Below are positions 25,153 through 35,000 of a stretch of DNA of 64,000 nt, one piece after another. Below the pieces are notes generated by a model that saw only the letters and a list, made by a program, of their open reading frames with translations, ran no database searches and was not told the origin of the DNA. Position 1 is the first letter of the stretch. Each line of letters opens with the position of its first letter. The stretch is from the NCBI GenBank assembly GCA_963739245.1, contig CAVTZP010000005.1, positions 124,001 through 188,000 of the forward strand, read 5' to 3'. Origin of the DNA: CAVTZP01 sp963739245 (GTDB lineage Bacteria; Chloroflexota; Dehalococcoidia; Dehalococcoidales; BS750m-G39). The translations under genes were made by a program, and so were the position numbers.

Positions 25153-26223
25153 ATGTGGGACAGATTAGAGCAAATAGAGCGCCGTTACCAGGAGTTAGAC
25201 CAACAAATGGCCAGGCCGGAGATAGCCACCGACCTCAAGCAATTGCAGACATTGGCTCGGGAGAAGGCGAGCCTTGAGGACGTGGTAACCAAGTACCGAC
25301 AGTACCGGGTAACCTCAAAGGAGCTGGAAGGGACAAGGGCCATGCTGGTCACTAAGCTGGATGAGGAGATGAGCGCCCTGGTCAAGCAGGAGATAGAAGA
25401 CCTGAAGGCAAGACTAGACCGCCAGCTTCAAGAGCTGAAGCTTGCCCTCCTGCCCAAGGATGCCAGCGACGAAAGGGACATCATTGTGGAAATTCGGGCG
25501 GGGACTGGGGGTGATGAAGCCGGGCTATTTGCTGCCGACCTCTTCCGCATGTATACCCGCTATGCTCAATCTAAGGGCTGGGAAGTAGACATTATTAACA
25601 GCAATGAGATTGGCATCGGCGGCTTTAGGGAGATTATATTCGAGATAAAGGGTAAGGGTGTCTTCAGCCGTATGAAGTATGAGCGGGGGGTGCACCGCGT
25701 GCAGCGAGTGCCCGTCACTGAATCTTCCGGCAGGATTCATACCTCAACCGCTACCGTCGCCGTTCTCCCCCAGGCCGACGAAGTAGAGATAGCTATCAAC
25801 CCTGGCGACCTTAGAATTGACATCTACCACAGCGGTGGGGCTGGGGGGCAAAATGTAAATAAGGTAGCCACCGCCGTCCGTATTACTCACCTGCCTACCG
25901 GGATAGTAGCCATCTGCCAGGATGAGCGCTCACAGCTAAGAAACAGAAAGAAGGCAATGGCTGTGCTCCGGGCCCGACTTCTTGATTTGGAGCAGCGCAA
26001 ACAAGAGGAGGAGATAACCAAACAGCGCCGCTTGCAGGTGGGCACCGGCGAGCGTGCTGAAAAAATAAGAACCTATAACTTCCCCCAAGACCGTGTTACC
26101 GACCACCGTATTGGTCTAACCCTCCACAACCTTCCCCGAATACTGGCTGGGGAACTCGATGGGTTAGTTGACGCCCTAGCTACCAGCGACCAGGCAAAGC
26201 AGCTGGAGGGGCAACTGGCGTGA
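25153..26223 (+). CDS. prfA: Peptide chain release factor 1
   Basis: Recognises UAA and UAG stops and triggers peptide release. The 356-residue protein contains the catalytic GGQ loop in HSGGAGGQNVNK, the codon-recognition region around IPVTES-type RVPVTESSGRIHTS, and the family block EIRAGTGGDEAGLFA. Standard length. Its stop codon overlaps the GTG start of prmC (GTGA), the methylase that modifies this GGQ glutamine. Confidence 0.97.
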   Translation: MWDRLEQIERRYQELDQQMARPEIATDLKQLQTLAREKASLEDVVTKYRQYRVTSKELEGTRAMLVTKLDEEMSALVKQEIEDLKARLDRQLQELKLALLPKDASDERDIIVEIRAGTGGDEAGLFAADLFRMYTRYAQSKGWEVDIINSNEIGIGGFREIIFEIKGKGVFSRMKYERGVHRVQRVPVTESSGRIHTSTATVAVLPQADEVEIAINPGDLRIDIYHSGGAGGQNVNKVATAVRITHLPTGIVAICQDERSQLRNRKKAMAVLRARLLDLEQRKQEEEITKQRRLQVGTGERAEKIRTYNFPQDRVTDHRIGLTLHNLPRILAGELDGLVDALATSDQAKQLEGQLA

Positions 26224-27050
26224 GTCTGAAGCAGGCTCTTAGCCGCGCCCGGGGTATTCTTGCCGAAAAGAATATTGAGGATGCCCCTCTGGAGGGCGAG
26301 CTACTGCTAAGACATGCCCTGGGAATAAGCCGAACCCAGTTATATCTGGACCTCGACCGCGAATTAAGCCCCAAACAAGAGGGAACCTTCTGGCAACTCG
26401 TTACGCGCCGCCTTAACGGCGAGCCTATAGCTTATATAACCGGGCATCGTGAGTTCTACGGCCTTGATTTCTATGTCGACCCCCGTGTCCTCATCCCCCG
26501 CCCGGAAAGCGAGCTACTGGTGGAGGAAACCCTAAGTCTGGCGCAAAATCACCCCTTATCCACCATAGCCGAGGTCGGCACCGGCTCTGGGGCTATTGCC
26601 ATCAGTCTGGCGCTTAACCTGCCAGAGACCAGGATTTATGCCAGCGATATATCAGCCTCAGCCCTTGAGGTCGCTCTGATTAATTGCCAGAAACATGGGG
26701 TAATAGATAGGGTTTATCTCCTCCACGGTAATATGCTTGAGCCTCTGCCTGAGCCGGTTGACCTTATAATCGCCAATCTCCCCTATGTCAGGGAATCAGA
26801 ATTAATCGGAATGAGGTTCGAGCCGCGGCTGGCGCTTGACGGCGGTCGAGACGGAACGGAAAGGATACGCCAGCTCTGCCGCCAGGTAGGTGGTAAGCTG
26901 CGCCCCGGCAGCTTTTTGCTTCTGGAAATTGGGGAGGGGCAGGGAAAGGTGGTAACCACCTTGCTTAATGCCCTATTCCCAGGTGGTAAAATCAAGCTCA
27001 TACCTGACTTGAGTGGCATAGAGCGGGTGGTAAGCCTCAGCCTAACTTGA
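26220..27050 (+). CDS. prmC: Release factor glutamine methyltransferase
   Basis: SAM-dependent enzyme that methylates the GGQ glutamine of release factors. The 276-residue protein has an N-terminal helical domain, the SAM motif EVGTGSGAIAISLAL, and ALDGGRDG. The usual substrate-binding NPPY motif reads NLPY here (IIANLPYV), a change from the common form. The start is GTG, overlapping the prfA stop, which supports coupled translation and the assignment. Confidence 0.92.
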   Translation: MSLKQALSRARGILAEKNIEDAPLEGELLLRHALGISRTQLYLDLDRELSPKQEGTFWQLVTRRLNGEPIAYITGHREFYGLDFYVDPRVLIPRPESELLVEETLSLAQNHPLSTIAEVGTGSGAIAISLALNLPETRIYASDISASALEVALINCQKHGVIDRVYLLHGNMLEPLPEPVDLIIANLPYVRESELIGMRFEPRLALDGGRDGTERIRQLCRQVGGKLRPGSFLLLEIGEGQGKVVTTLLNALFPGGKIKLIPDLSGIERVVSLSLT

Positions 27051-27115
27051 CACACCAAGCTGTCAGTGCTAAATTAATCAGTTAGGTTTTTGCTTTAGAC
27101 GGAGGAATAGCCATT

Positions 27116-27916
27116 ATGAATATGGTTGTCTGTATCAAGCAGGTGATTGACCCTGAAGCACCGCCTGCCAGCTTTAAGATTGACCCCGCCACCAATAAGG
27201 TGGTGCTACCCCCCGGCGTATCACCAGTTGTTGACCCATATGCCGAATATGCCGTAGAGGCAGCATTAAGAATCAAGGATGCTAAAGGCGGCAAGGTCAC
27301 CGCGGTAAACCTGGGAACAAGCCAGCTCAGGGACATAGTTAAAAAGCCCTTGGCTATGGGGGCTGACGAGCTCATCCTGCTTGAGGATGAGGCCTTTGAT
27401 GGCGGTGATAGTTACTCAACCGCCTATGCCCTGGCTATGGCCATCAAGAAGCTCGGCGACTATGATATAATCTTCTGCGGCCGGGAGGCTTCTGACTGGA
27501 ATGCGGGGCAGGTGGGCTCGGGCATTGCCGAGATACTGGGGCTGCCCAGTGTCACCCTGGCCAGGAAGATAGAAATCACCGATGGCAAGGCAAGGGTGGG
27601 GCGGGTAACCGATGAGGGTTATGAGACGGTTGAGGTATCCCTGCCGGCTTTAATAACGGTAAGCCATGAGATTGGCGAACCCCGCTACCCGACGATAAAG
27701 GGAATTATGGCGGCCAAAAAGAAGGAGCCGGTTGTCTGGAAACCGACTGATATCGGGGTAGAGCCGTCCCAGATTGGGGCTAGTGGCCGGCGCACCAAGC
27801 TGCTCAAGCTCTTCCAGCCAGTTCGTGAAGGGAAATGCGAGATTATTGGCGGGGAGAGTCCTGAGGAGGCAGCGGCTAATCTGGCTCTGAAGCTAAGAGA
27901 GGCTAAAATACTTTAG
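27116..27916 (+). CDS. etfB: Electron transfer flavoprotein, beta subunit
   Basis: AMP/FAD-binding half of the Etf heterodimer, which shuttles electrons to or from acyl-CoA dehydrogenases. The 266-residue protein shows CIKQVIDPEAPP, DPYAEYAVEAALRIKD, ADELILLED and the signature GREASDWNAGQVG with a C-terminal GIMAAKKKEP block. It pairs with etfA 53 bases downstream. Whether this Etf bifurcates cannot be told by eye. Confidence 0.95.
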   Translation: MNMVVCIKQVIDPEAPPASFKIDPATNKVVLPPGVSPVVDPYAEYAVEAALRIKDAKGGKVTAVNLGTSQLRDIVKKPLAMGADELILLEDEAFDGGDSYSTAYALAMAIKKLGDYDIIFCGREASDWNAGQVGSGIAEILGLPSVTLARKIEITDGKARVGRVTDEGYETVEVSLPALITVSHEIGEPRYPTIKGIMAAKKKEPVVWKPTDIGVEPSQIGASGRRTKLLKLFQPVREGKCEIIGGESPEEAAANLALKLREAKIL

Positions 27917-27969
27917 AAATTCTTAACAAGTTTTTAACATTCATTGGCTAGAATCGAGGAGATAGAGCT

Positions 27970-28968
27970 ATGGCTGAATATAAGGGTGTTATGGTTTTTT
28001 GTGAGGTGGCGGAGGGAAAGCTGGCATCGAGCGCCACCGAACTGCTGGGTGGTGGTAAGAAGCTGGCTAATGACCTGGGGCAGGAACTATCGGCAGTGTT
28101 AGTCGGCAGCGGTATAGGCGGCTTGGCTCAGGAGGCAATTGCCTTTGGTGCCGATAAAGTCTATGTAGTTGATGCCCCACTGCTCAAGGACTATCAAACC
28201 GATTCCTATGTAATAGCTCTGGAAAAGGTGGTTAAGCAGGTAATGCCCCAGATTCTCATTATGGGGCAGACTGCTATTGGTCGCGACCTGGCCCCGAGGC
28301 TAGCCTTCAGGCTAAACACGGCGGCTTCTTTGGGTTGCCTGGAGCTAGCTATTGACCCCCAGTCAAAGCTAATGTTGCAGACCAAGCCTGTCTATGGAGG
28401 GAATGCTCAAGCCGTCTTTGTCTGCTCCTCCTATCCCCAAGTAGCTACGGTTAGAGCCAAGGCAATGACGCCTCTAGAGCCAGATGGGTCAAGGAAAGGG
28501 GAGATAATCACCATTGATGCTGGTCTGGACCCCTCGGCAATGAGAACTAAGGTGATTGAGAAGGTGACAGAAAAGGTAGAAGGGATAAGGCTTGAGGACG
28601 CTGAGGTGATAGTGAGCGGAGGTAGAGGCATTGGCGGGAATGAAGGTTTTAAGCAGTTAGAAGAATTGGCAAGGCTGCTCAAGGGGGCGGTAGGAGCTAG
28701 CCGACCCCCCTGCGATAATGACTGGGTACCAGCCGGGGCACAAATCGGGCTAACCGGCAAGATTGTTACCCCTGACCTCTACATCGCGGTAGCCCTCTCC
28801 GGTTCCAGCCAGCATATGTCCGGTTGCTCTGGCTCTAAGACCATAGTAGCCATAAATAAAGATGCTGAGGCAAACATCTTCCGGGAAGCCCGCTTCGGCG
28901 TAGTCGGTGACTGGAAGAAGGTGATACCTGCCTTCACCAATAAGCTTAAGGAGCTTCTCGCCGGGTAA
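27970..28968 (+). CDS. etfA: Electron transfer flavoprotein, alpha subunit
   Basis: FAD-carrying half of Etf, 332 residues. Visible: VVSGGRGIG-type motif IVSGGRGIGGNEGF, the linker GASRPPCDNDWVP and the FAD site QIGLTGKIVTPDLYIAVALS with SGSSQHMSG, in place of the common SGAIQH, and VAINKDAEANIF. It follows etfB. Together with the enoyl-CoA hydratase at the right edge it points to acyl-CoA metabolism. Confidence 0.95.
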   Translation: MAEYKGVMVFCEVAEGKLASSATELLGGGKKLANDLGQELSAVLVGSGIGGLAQEAIAFGADKVYVVDAPLLKDYQTDSYVIALEKVVKQVMPQILIMGQTAIGRDLAPRLAFRLNTAASLGCLELAIDPQSKLMLQTKPVYGGNAQAVFVCSSYPQVATVRAKAMTPLEPDGSRKGEIITIDAGLDPSAMRTKVIEKVTEKVEGIRLEDAEVIVSGGRGIGGNEGFKQLEELARLLKGAVGASRPPCDNDWVPAGAQIGLTGKIVTPDLYIAVALSGSSQHMSGCSGSKTIVAINKDAEANIFREARFGVVGDWKKVIPAFTNKLKELLAG

Positions 28969-28995
28969 ATCAAGCACTATTAAAGGAGCAAGACG

Positions 28996-29853
28996 ATGAA
29001 GACAAGAATAGTATTGGGTTTATGCTTATTACTGGTCAGCTTGCTTGTTATTTCGCCAGCTGCCTTAGCCCAGGAGGGGAACTCTCCCCAAGGAAAGATT
29101 GAGCTGACTACTCCCTACACCAAGCTTGAGGCAACATCCGGGGCTAGCTTTGCGTTTGAGATTACGTTGAACTACACAGGGACTGAGGCTCTACGCTTTG
29201 ACCTATCGGCGACAGGGCCAAAGGATTGGACGACGTATATTACCCCCAGTTATCCCAAAGACCAGAGGATACTGGACATTTTGCTTGAGCCAGGAGCGAC
29301 CTACGCGCAGAAGATAGATGTTGATACCGCTCCCCCCTCCTGGCTTCTGCCTGAGCCCGGGGAATACAAGGTAACCCTTGAGGTAAGCTCAGGCGAGATT
29401 AAGGGCGCTATCGACCTCACCGCAGTAGTAACTGCCAGATATGCCATGTCTCTAACCACACCCGATGGGCTTCTTAATACCAGGGCTACCGCCGGGAAGG
29501 ATAACTACTTTTCGGTAGTTGTAATCAATACGGGCTCAGCGGCCATTGACAGCATTACCTTCTCTTCGGAGAAACCAAGCGGGTGGACAGTTGAGCTCTC
29601 CCCGGAAAAGGTAGATTCCCTGGCTGCTGGCGCTAGTAAGACGATAGATGTCAACATAAAGCCACCGTCTAAGACCATAGCCGGGGACTATGGATTCCTC
29701 CTTACTGCCAGCGCCAAGCAGGGAACAACGAAGGATATCAATATCAGGGTGACGGTGGAGACACCCACTATCTGGGGGTGGGTTGGGGTTATAATTATAC
29801 TCCTGGTTATTGTCGGGGTAGGTTTTGTCTTTATGCGATTTAGCCGACGGTAA
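28996..29853 (+). CDS. Secreted NEW3-domain protein anchored by a C-terminal helix
   Basis: A 285-residue exported protein. It has an N-terminal signal peptide (hydrophobic about 6-24, cleavage near ALAQ), one or two beta-sandwich repeats of the NEW3 type (the second around TTPDGLLNTRATAGKDNYF to SAGASKTIDVNIKPP), and a C-terminal membrane helix with a basic tail. AAAGGAG precedes the ATG. It leads a three-gene unit with an ABC ATPase and permease (five bases to the ATPase), so it may be an extracytoplasmic accessory of that transporter. Confidence 0.8.
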   Translation: MKTRIVLGLCLLLVSLLVISPAALAQEGNSPQGKIELTTPYTKLEATSGASFAFEITLNYTGTEALRFDLSATGPKDWTTYITPSYPKDQRILDILLEPGATYAQKIDVDTAPPSWLLPEPGEYKVTLEVSSGEIKGAIDLTAVVTARYAMSLTTPDGLLNTRATAGKDNYFSVVVINTGSAAIDSITFSSEKPSGWTVELSPEKVDSLAAGASKTIDVNIKPPSKTIAGDYGFLLTASAKQGTTKDINIRVTVETPTIWGWVGVIIILLVIVGVGFVFMRFSRR

Positions 29854-29857
29854 GAAG

Positions 29858-30802
29858 ATGGGCAAAAAGATTGTCGTCGAGACCAAAGACCTGACCAAGA
29901 GGTATGACGGCGTCACTGTGGTTGACCGCCTCAATCTCCGAATTGTTGAGAATGAGGTCTTTGGCTTACTTGGTCCCAACGGTGCCGGCAAGACCACCAC
30001 TATCCTCATGCTGCTGGGACTAACTGAGCCAGCGTCAGGCACTGCCAGTATCTTCGGATTTAATCCTACCCGGGAGCCGCTCCAGGTAAAACGCCTGATT
30101 GGCTATCTGCCGGAAAATGTGGGATTTTATAACAATCTTAGCGCCAAGGAGAACCTGCAATTTATCGCTGAGCTTAATGATATAAGCCAGTCGGAAAGCG
30201 ATAAGCGCGTTAGCGAACTGCTTGAGCTAGTTGGTATTAAGGACGCCGCTGACTTGCCCGTAGGTAAGTTCTCGCGGGGAATGAGGCAGCGCTTGGGGAT
30301 AGCTGATGTCTTGATTAAAAAGCCAAAGGTTGTTTTTCTTGATGAACCAACTGCCGGGCTTGACCCGGAAGGGATTAACCAACTCCTTGACCTAATCGCC
30401 GGCTTGCCGCAAAAGGGAACCACGGTGGTCCTGTCTTCCCACCAGTTGCAGCAGGTACAGAAGATATGTCACAGGGTGGGAATAATGTCCAAAGGCGAGC
30501 TGGTTCTTGAAGGTTCGCTGGATGAGCTGACGAAGAAGGTAGCTCGCGGCGCTCGCTACTCTATTGAGGTCGAGACGGCTGTGCCCAGCCCGCAGGCAGT
30601 AAAGGTTATTAAGAAGGTGGCGGGAGTGGTTAAGGCGGAGGCGAAGGAAAACTTTCTAATCATCAGCGCTAGTGATGACCTGCGACCAGAGATAGCTAAA
30701 GTAATGGTGCAAAATGGCTTTCCCCTAGTTAATATGACAATTCATGGTTTTACCCTGGACGATGTCTACATGAAGTATTTCAAAGAGGACCAGAGCAAAT
30801 GA
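29858..30802 (+). CDS. ABC transporter ATP-binding protein
   Basis: ATPase of about 314 residues: Walker A GPNGAGKTT, Q-loop region GYLPENVGFY, signature FSRGMRQRL, Walker B VVFLDEPTAG, switch histidine in VVLSSHQL, and a DrrA/NatA-type C-terminal extension. The upstream in-frame TTG at 29825 lies inside the preceding gene; the ATG at 29858 is the better start. Its stop overlaps the permease start (ATGA), giving an export system of unknown substrate. Confidence 0.92.
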   Translation: MGKKIVVETKDLTKRYDGVTVVDRLNLRIVENEVFGLLGPNGAGKTTTILMLLGLTEPASGTASIFGFNPTREPLQVKRLIGYLPENVGFYNNLSAKENLQFIAELNDISQSESDKRVSELLELVGIKDAADLPVGKFSRGMRQRLGIADVLIKKPKVVFLDEPTAGLDPEGINQLLDLIAGLPQKGTTVVLSSHQLQQVQKICHRVGIMSKGELVLEGSLDELTKKVARGARYSIEVETAVPSPQAVKVIKKVAGVVKAEAKENFLIISASDDLRPEIAKVMVQNGFPLVNMTIHGFTLDDVYMKYFKEDQSK

Positions 30803-31683
30803 AAGCAGTATTTCGGAAGGAAATGGCGGATTTTTTTGGCAGTATAAGGTGCTTTATACTGTTTCTTCTGGTAATTTTTATTAGCGCGGTAGCCCTCTTT
30901 GCTGCCTATAAGGGAATGCGGGGTAGCGGCGGCGAAGGGTTCGTCTTTCTAAGGCTTTTTACCGCCCAAATACCAAATTTCCCATTTGCTTTTCTGCTTA
31001 GTTTTCTCAACTTTAATGCCCTATTTTTCATCCCGATAATCGGCATCACCCTGGGTTTTGATGCCATAAATAGTGAGCACTCAGGCCGGACTTTAAGCCG
31101 AATCCTGTCTCAGCCAGTCTTCAGGGATAGCGTTGTCAATGGCAAATTCCTGGCTAGCACCACTGCTCTATCAATGATGGTGGCAGTTGGCATACTCCTG
31201 GTTTCAGGATTTGGTCTGAGGATGATTGGTGTCCCACCGAGTTCGGAAGAGATTATCCGGCTTTTCCTCTATCTTGTTCTGGCTACTATCTATGGAGCCT
31301 TCTGGGTAGGCTTGGCTATGCTTTTCTCTATCTTATTCCGCGGTATAGCCACCTCTCTGCTAGCATCGCTGGCTCTTTGGATATTCTTCAGCTTTGGAAT
31401 GTTTATCATCGCTCTAACCGTACCACAGGGAGTAGCTGTAGGGCTGCTGCAGTTTTCCCCAAGCTGGCTGTGTGCGTTGGCGTCTACGGTACTAATCCAG
31501 CCTCAACTGGGAGCGGGTATCGTGCTCGAAATGATAGGTAGTACAATAAAACCTAACGCGCTTTCTTTAGGCCAGAGCTTGCTTATGGTTTGGCCCCACC
31601 TCACGGTATTGATTAGTCTAACCGCGGTTTGCTTCGCCATAAGCTATGTGGTCTTTATGAGGCAGGAGATAAGAACCACATAA
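30799..31683 (+). CDS. ABC-2 type permease
   Basis: A 294-residue membrane protein with about six helices. It follows the ABC-2/NosY-like plan: a first helix after a short cytoplasmic start (KEMADFFGS), a large extracytoplasmic loop, and helix clusters in the second half. It overlaps the ATPase gene by four bases and ends convergently with the EF-G-like gene, four bases away. Substrate unknown; drugs, lipids or Cu-handling factors are typical for the family. Confidence 0.85.
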   Translation: MKAVFRKEMADFFGSIRCFILFLLVIFISAVALFAAYKGMRGSGGEGFVFLRLFTAQIPNFPFAFLLSFLNFNALFFIPIIGITLGFDAINSEHSGRTLSRILSQPVFRDSVVNGKFLASTTALSMMVAVGILLVSGFGLRMIGVPPSSEEIIRLFLYLVLATIYGAFWVGLAMLFSILFRGIATSLLASLALWIFFSFGMFIIALTVPQGVAVGLLQFSPSWLCALASTVLIQPQLGAGIVLEMIGSTIKPNALSLGQSLLMVWPHLTVLISLTAVCFAISYVVFMRQEIRTT

Positions 31684-31687
31684 AAAA

Positions 31688-33751
31688 TTAGCCTTCCTTT
31701 TCCGCCTGCCTCTCAGCAATAATCTTCTGGACGACGTGAGATGGCACCTCTTCGTAGTGGCTAAACGTTGCCTTATAGGTGCCCCGGCCTTGGGTTATTG
31801 ATTTCAGGTCTATGGCATAGCGCAGAATCTCAGCCAGCGGCACCTGAGCCTCAATAACATTGAACCCCTCCCCCGGGCTCATCCCTTGCACCCGCGCCCG
31901 TTTGGTGTTCAGGTCGCCAATAATATCACCGGTAAAGTCCTCAGGGATGGTAACCTTGATATGCATTATTGGCTCAATTAAGACTGGTTGCCCCTGGGAT
32001 AGCCCTTTCTTAAACGCCCCCGCCCCGGCAATCTTAAAGCATATTTCCGAGGAATCAACCGGGTGAAAACTGCCATCATAGACTGTTGCCCTTATGTCCG
32101 TAACCGGGTAACGAGCCAGAACCCCTTCCTTAATCGCCTCATTAACCCCCTTTTCCACCGCTGGGATGTAGTTCCTCGGTATGGAACCGCCTACCACCCG
32201 GGCAACAAACTCATGACCGCTGCCGCGGGGTAAAGGCTCAAGCTCAAGCAGGACATGCCCGTATTGGCCGTGTCCTCCCGTCTGTTTCCGGTGCTTATAC
32301 TCAGCTTTGGTTGGTGTGGTGATCGTCTCCTTATATGGAACCTTGGGCGTCTCCAGCTTCACGCCGACGCCGAACTTGCGCATCATCTTTTCGGCTACCA
32401 CCTCAAGCTGGGACTCGCCAATCCCGGAGAGGATTATCTCATTGGTATCAGCATCATGGTGCACCTGAAGGGTGGGGTCTTCCTCAGCCAATCTGGATAG
32501 CGCCATTCCTAGCTTATCTACATCTGTCTTGGTTATAGGGTGCACCGCCAGGTTAAAAGCCGGCTCGGGGAACTCTATCGGGGCAATCTTCACCGGCTTA
32601 TCCTGACTGGATAATGTATCCCCGGTGCTGGTCGTGGTCAGCTTGGCTACCGCCCCAATGTCTCCGGCTCCAAGTTGAGGTGTTGGCTCCTGGTTTTTGC
32701 CCCTGAGTATAAATAGCTGGCCGATGCGCTCAGCACCACCCCGGCTGGCATTCCACACCTGGGAATTGCTCTTAATGGCGCCGGTGTAAACACGGAAGTA
32801 GGTGAGTTTACCAACATACGGGTCAGCACTGGTCTTAAACACCAGAGCCGCAAGCGGACCATCCTCAGTTGGCTGAATCCTCTCTTGTTTGGCGGAATCA
32901 CCAACAATTACCACCTCTCGCTCTTTAGCCGATGGTAGATAACTACTTATGGCGTCCAGGAGCAGGGGAAGACCTATGTTCTTCATTGCCGAGCCGACTA
33001 AAATGGGCATAATCCTGCCGCTCAGTACTGCCTTTCGTAAACCACCGCCCAATTCCTCCGGGCTGAGTTGCTCGCCCCCTAGATACTTCTCTATAAGCTG
33101 GTCATCAACCTCAGCCACCGCCTCTATCAGTTTTTCATGAAAAGAATCGGCTTTGGTCTGAAGTGAGGCGGGAAGCTCCGCCTCCTTTGCCTCAGAGCCG
33201 GTGTAGCCTTTCATTGTCAGCAGGTCAACCGTTCCTTCAAAGCTATCCTGGGCACCTATCGGCAACTGCAGCGGCAGGCATCTTGAGCCAAACTTGGACT
33301 GAAGCTGGTCCACCGTCCGATAGAAGTCGGCATTCTCCCTGTCCATCTTGTTAATAAAGATAAGCCGGGGCAGCTTAGCCTCCTCGCAATATGACCACGC
33401 CCGCTCCGTGCCAACCTCAACCCCGGAGGCGGCGCAGACGACAATTACTGCCCCTTCAACCACCCGTATTGCCGCCTTGACCTCGCCGGCAAAGTCAGAA
33501 TAACCAGGGGTATCAATCAGATTAATCTTTACCCCCTTCCACTGGCAGGGTAGTATAGAGAGGTTTATACTAATCTGGCGCTTTATCTCATCAGGGTCAT
33601 AATCTGAGGTAGTAGTCCCCTCGGCAACCTTGCCCAGCCGGGTAATGGCTCCGGCAGTAAACAATATTGCTTCTGAGGCTGAGGTCTTGCCAGCGCCACT
33701 GTGAGATAATAAAATTACGTTTCTAATATTCTCTAATCCAAATTGTTGCAT
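31688..33751 (-). CDS. EF-G-like translational GTPase (EF-G paralogue)
   Basis: A 687-residue protein with all EF-G domains: GTPase with P-loop SHSGAGKTS, NKMDRENADF, then domains II to V (TKAEYKHRKQTGGHGQYGHV, and GIGESQLEVVAEKM). The P-loop reads SHSGAGKT where housekeeping EF-G has AHIDAGKT, and other changes are typical of the EF-G-like paralogue family (EF-G2 type), whose role is unclear. It need not be the main translocase; the usual fusA neighbours (rpsL, rpsG, tuf) are absent. It ends convergently with the ABC permease. Confidence 0.88.
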   Translation of the reverse strand: MQQFGLENIRNVILLSHSGAGKTSASEAILFTAGAITRLGKVAEGTTTSDYDPDEIKRQISINLSILPCQWKGVKINLIDTPGYSDFAGEVKAAIRVVEGAVIVVCAASGVEVGTERAWSYCEEAKLPRLIFINKMDRENADFYRTVDQLQSKFGSRCLPLQLPIGAQDSFEGTVDLLTMKGYTGSEAKEAELPASLQTKADSFHEKLIEAVAEVDDQLIEKYLGGEQLSPEELGGGLRKAVLSGRIMPILVGSAMKNIGLPLLLDAISSYLPSAKEREVVIVGDSAKQERIQPTEDGPLAALVFKTSADPYVGKLTYFRVYTGAIKSNSQVWNASRGGAERIGQLFILRGKNQEPTPQLGAGDIGAVAKLTTTSTGDTLSSQDKPVKIAPIEFPEPAFNLAVHPITKTDVDKLGMALSRLAEEDPTLQVHHDADTNEIILSGIGESQLEVVAEKMMRKFGVGVKLETPKVPYKETITTPTKAEYKHRKQTGGHGQYGHVLLELEPLPRGSGHEFVARVVGGSIPRNYIPAVEKGVNEAIKEGVLARYPVTDIRATVYDGSFHPVDSSEICFKIAGAGAFKKGLSQGQPVLIEPIMHIKVTIPEDFTGDIIGDLNTKRARVQGMSPGEGFNVIEAQVPLAEILRYAIDLKSITQGRGTYKATFSHYEEVPSHVVQKIIAERQAEKEG

Positions 33752-33857
33752 CTAATTACCTTTGTCCCCGCTTCTCCTCTCTAGTTTATTCCACGATGGT
33801 ATTATACTCGTGGTTGGTTGACGGGGCAAGTTTTGCCAAGATTAGACCATAGTCTGA

Positions 33858-34406
33858 TTAGCGGAGTAATAATGGTGTGATATAGGTCTCAATGATGGCT
33901 GCTGGTAGGAGTAAAGCCAGGGCTATCCACAAATACTTCAGGTTCTGCCTCAGGATGGAGGGTAGCAGACTTCTCCTCTCCTTTTTGAACAGGGCTATTA
34001 TCACCATGGCACCGAAGCTGAGAGCCGCTGCCTCGCCGATGAATAGAGCCGGGAGCTCAATAATGCCGTGAGGGAGCAAGCCGGCTAAGACAAAACCAAG
34101 GGATTTCTCCTTAGCTACGATGCTTGATACCAAGGTCAGGAGCCAGCCATTAACCGATAAGGTCAGAATCGGCACCAGACAAAGAATTGGGCTTAGGACG
34201 AAGCTAAACAGCAAGACTGTGACGTTCTTAATGAAGATAAAGATAACGGTAGACACCTTAAATGGACCCAGGATGCTGCTGAATTCTTCAATGCTGACAA
34301 GCTGTTTAGAAATTAGGCTAGTGATGTTCGCCGGGGTAACCAAACCAGCGACAATACCAATAATAAATAAGCCGATAGCAATAAAAAGCCACCATCTATA
34401 GCTCAT
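33858..34406 (-). CDS. SpoIIM-like (DUF95) membrane protein
   Basis: A 182-residue protein with about five helices and the family signature LLPHGIIELPALFIGEA. In endospore formers SpoIIM acts in engulfment; homologues in non-sporulating bacteria have no fixed role. It is followed after six bases by the nitroreductase gene on the same strand in the reverse order of reading (that gene lies upstream), so the block pcm-nitroreductase-SpoIIM may be one transcript. Confidence 0.8.
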   Translation of the reverse strand: MSYRWWLFIAIGLFIIGIVAGLVTPANITSLISKQLVSIEEFSSILGPFKVSTVIFIFIKNVTVLLFSFVLSPILCLVPILTLSVNGWLLTLVSSIVAKEKSLGFVLAGLLPHGIIELPALFIGEAAALSFGAMVIIALFKKERRSLLPSILRQNLKYLWIALALLLPAAIIETYITPLLLR

Positions 34407-34412
34407 CGTGCA

Positions 34413-34982
34413 CTATCCAAGACCAAATTTATCATAGAAAACAATCTCAGATAGCTCTTTCCTTGGTCTTACCGACGGCTCCTCGTCGGGGTAGCCTAAG
34501 GGCGTCAAAGCAACGACACAAAATCCCTCCGGCACCCCAAGAATGCTAGCCACTTTTCTAGCGTCAAAAGCGCCAATAGGTACCGTGCCCAGACCCAGCG
34601 AATGGGCAGCCAGTATCAGGTTCTGCATCGCCAGCGCCACATCGAACATATACCAATCTCCCTTGTCGGTAACCGGCTTTCTCGGCTCTTTAACAGAATA
34701 CCCCGACTTCCTCAGCTCAGCGCAGACGACAATCGCCACCGGAGCGTTCCTGATAGCCTCGGCAGCCGGATTAGGTCTGTCCGATGCAGTAGTTAACACC
34801 TCAGCGAGTTTATCCTTTATCTTACTATCCCGCACCACAATAAATCGCCAGCACTGGGTATTAGCCCAGGATGGCGCCCAGCGGGCAGCCTCCGAGACAG
34901 TTTCAATAGTTCTGTCATCTACTGGGGTAGGCTTATACTTACGAATGCTCCTCCTGGTTTTGATTGCTTCCAGAACCTCCAT
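34413..34982 (-). CDS. Nitroreductase-family flavoprotein
   Basis: A 189-residue FMN enzyme that uses NAD(P)H to reduce nitro groups, quinones or similar compounds. Visible: MEVLEAIKTRRSIRKY, with the FMN arginines, and the conserved APSWANTQCWRFIVV, followed by the mid-protein ILAAHSLGLGTVPIG block. The true substrate is unknown. It lies between SpoIIM (6 bases downstream) and pcm (18 bases upstream). Confidence 0.9.
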   Translation of the reverse strand: MEVLEAIKTRRSIRKYKPTPVDDRTIETVSEAARWAPSWANTQCWRFIVVRDSKIKDKLAEVLTTASDRPNPAAEAIRNAPVAIVVCAELRKSGYSVKEPRKPVTDKGDWYMFDVALAMQNLILAAHSLGLGTVPIGAFDARKVASILGVPEGFCVVALTPLGYPDEEPSVRPRKELSEIVFYDKFGLG

Positions 34983-35000
34983 TAATCCTCCTTTAGACTT

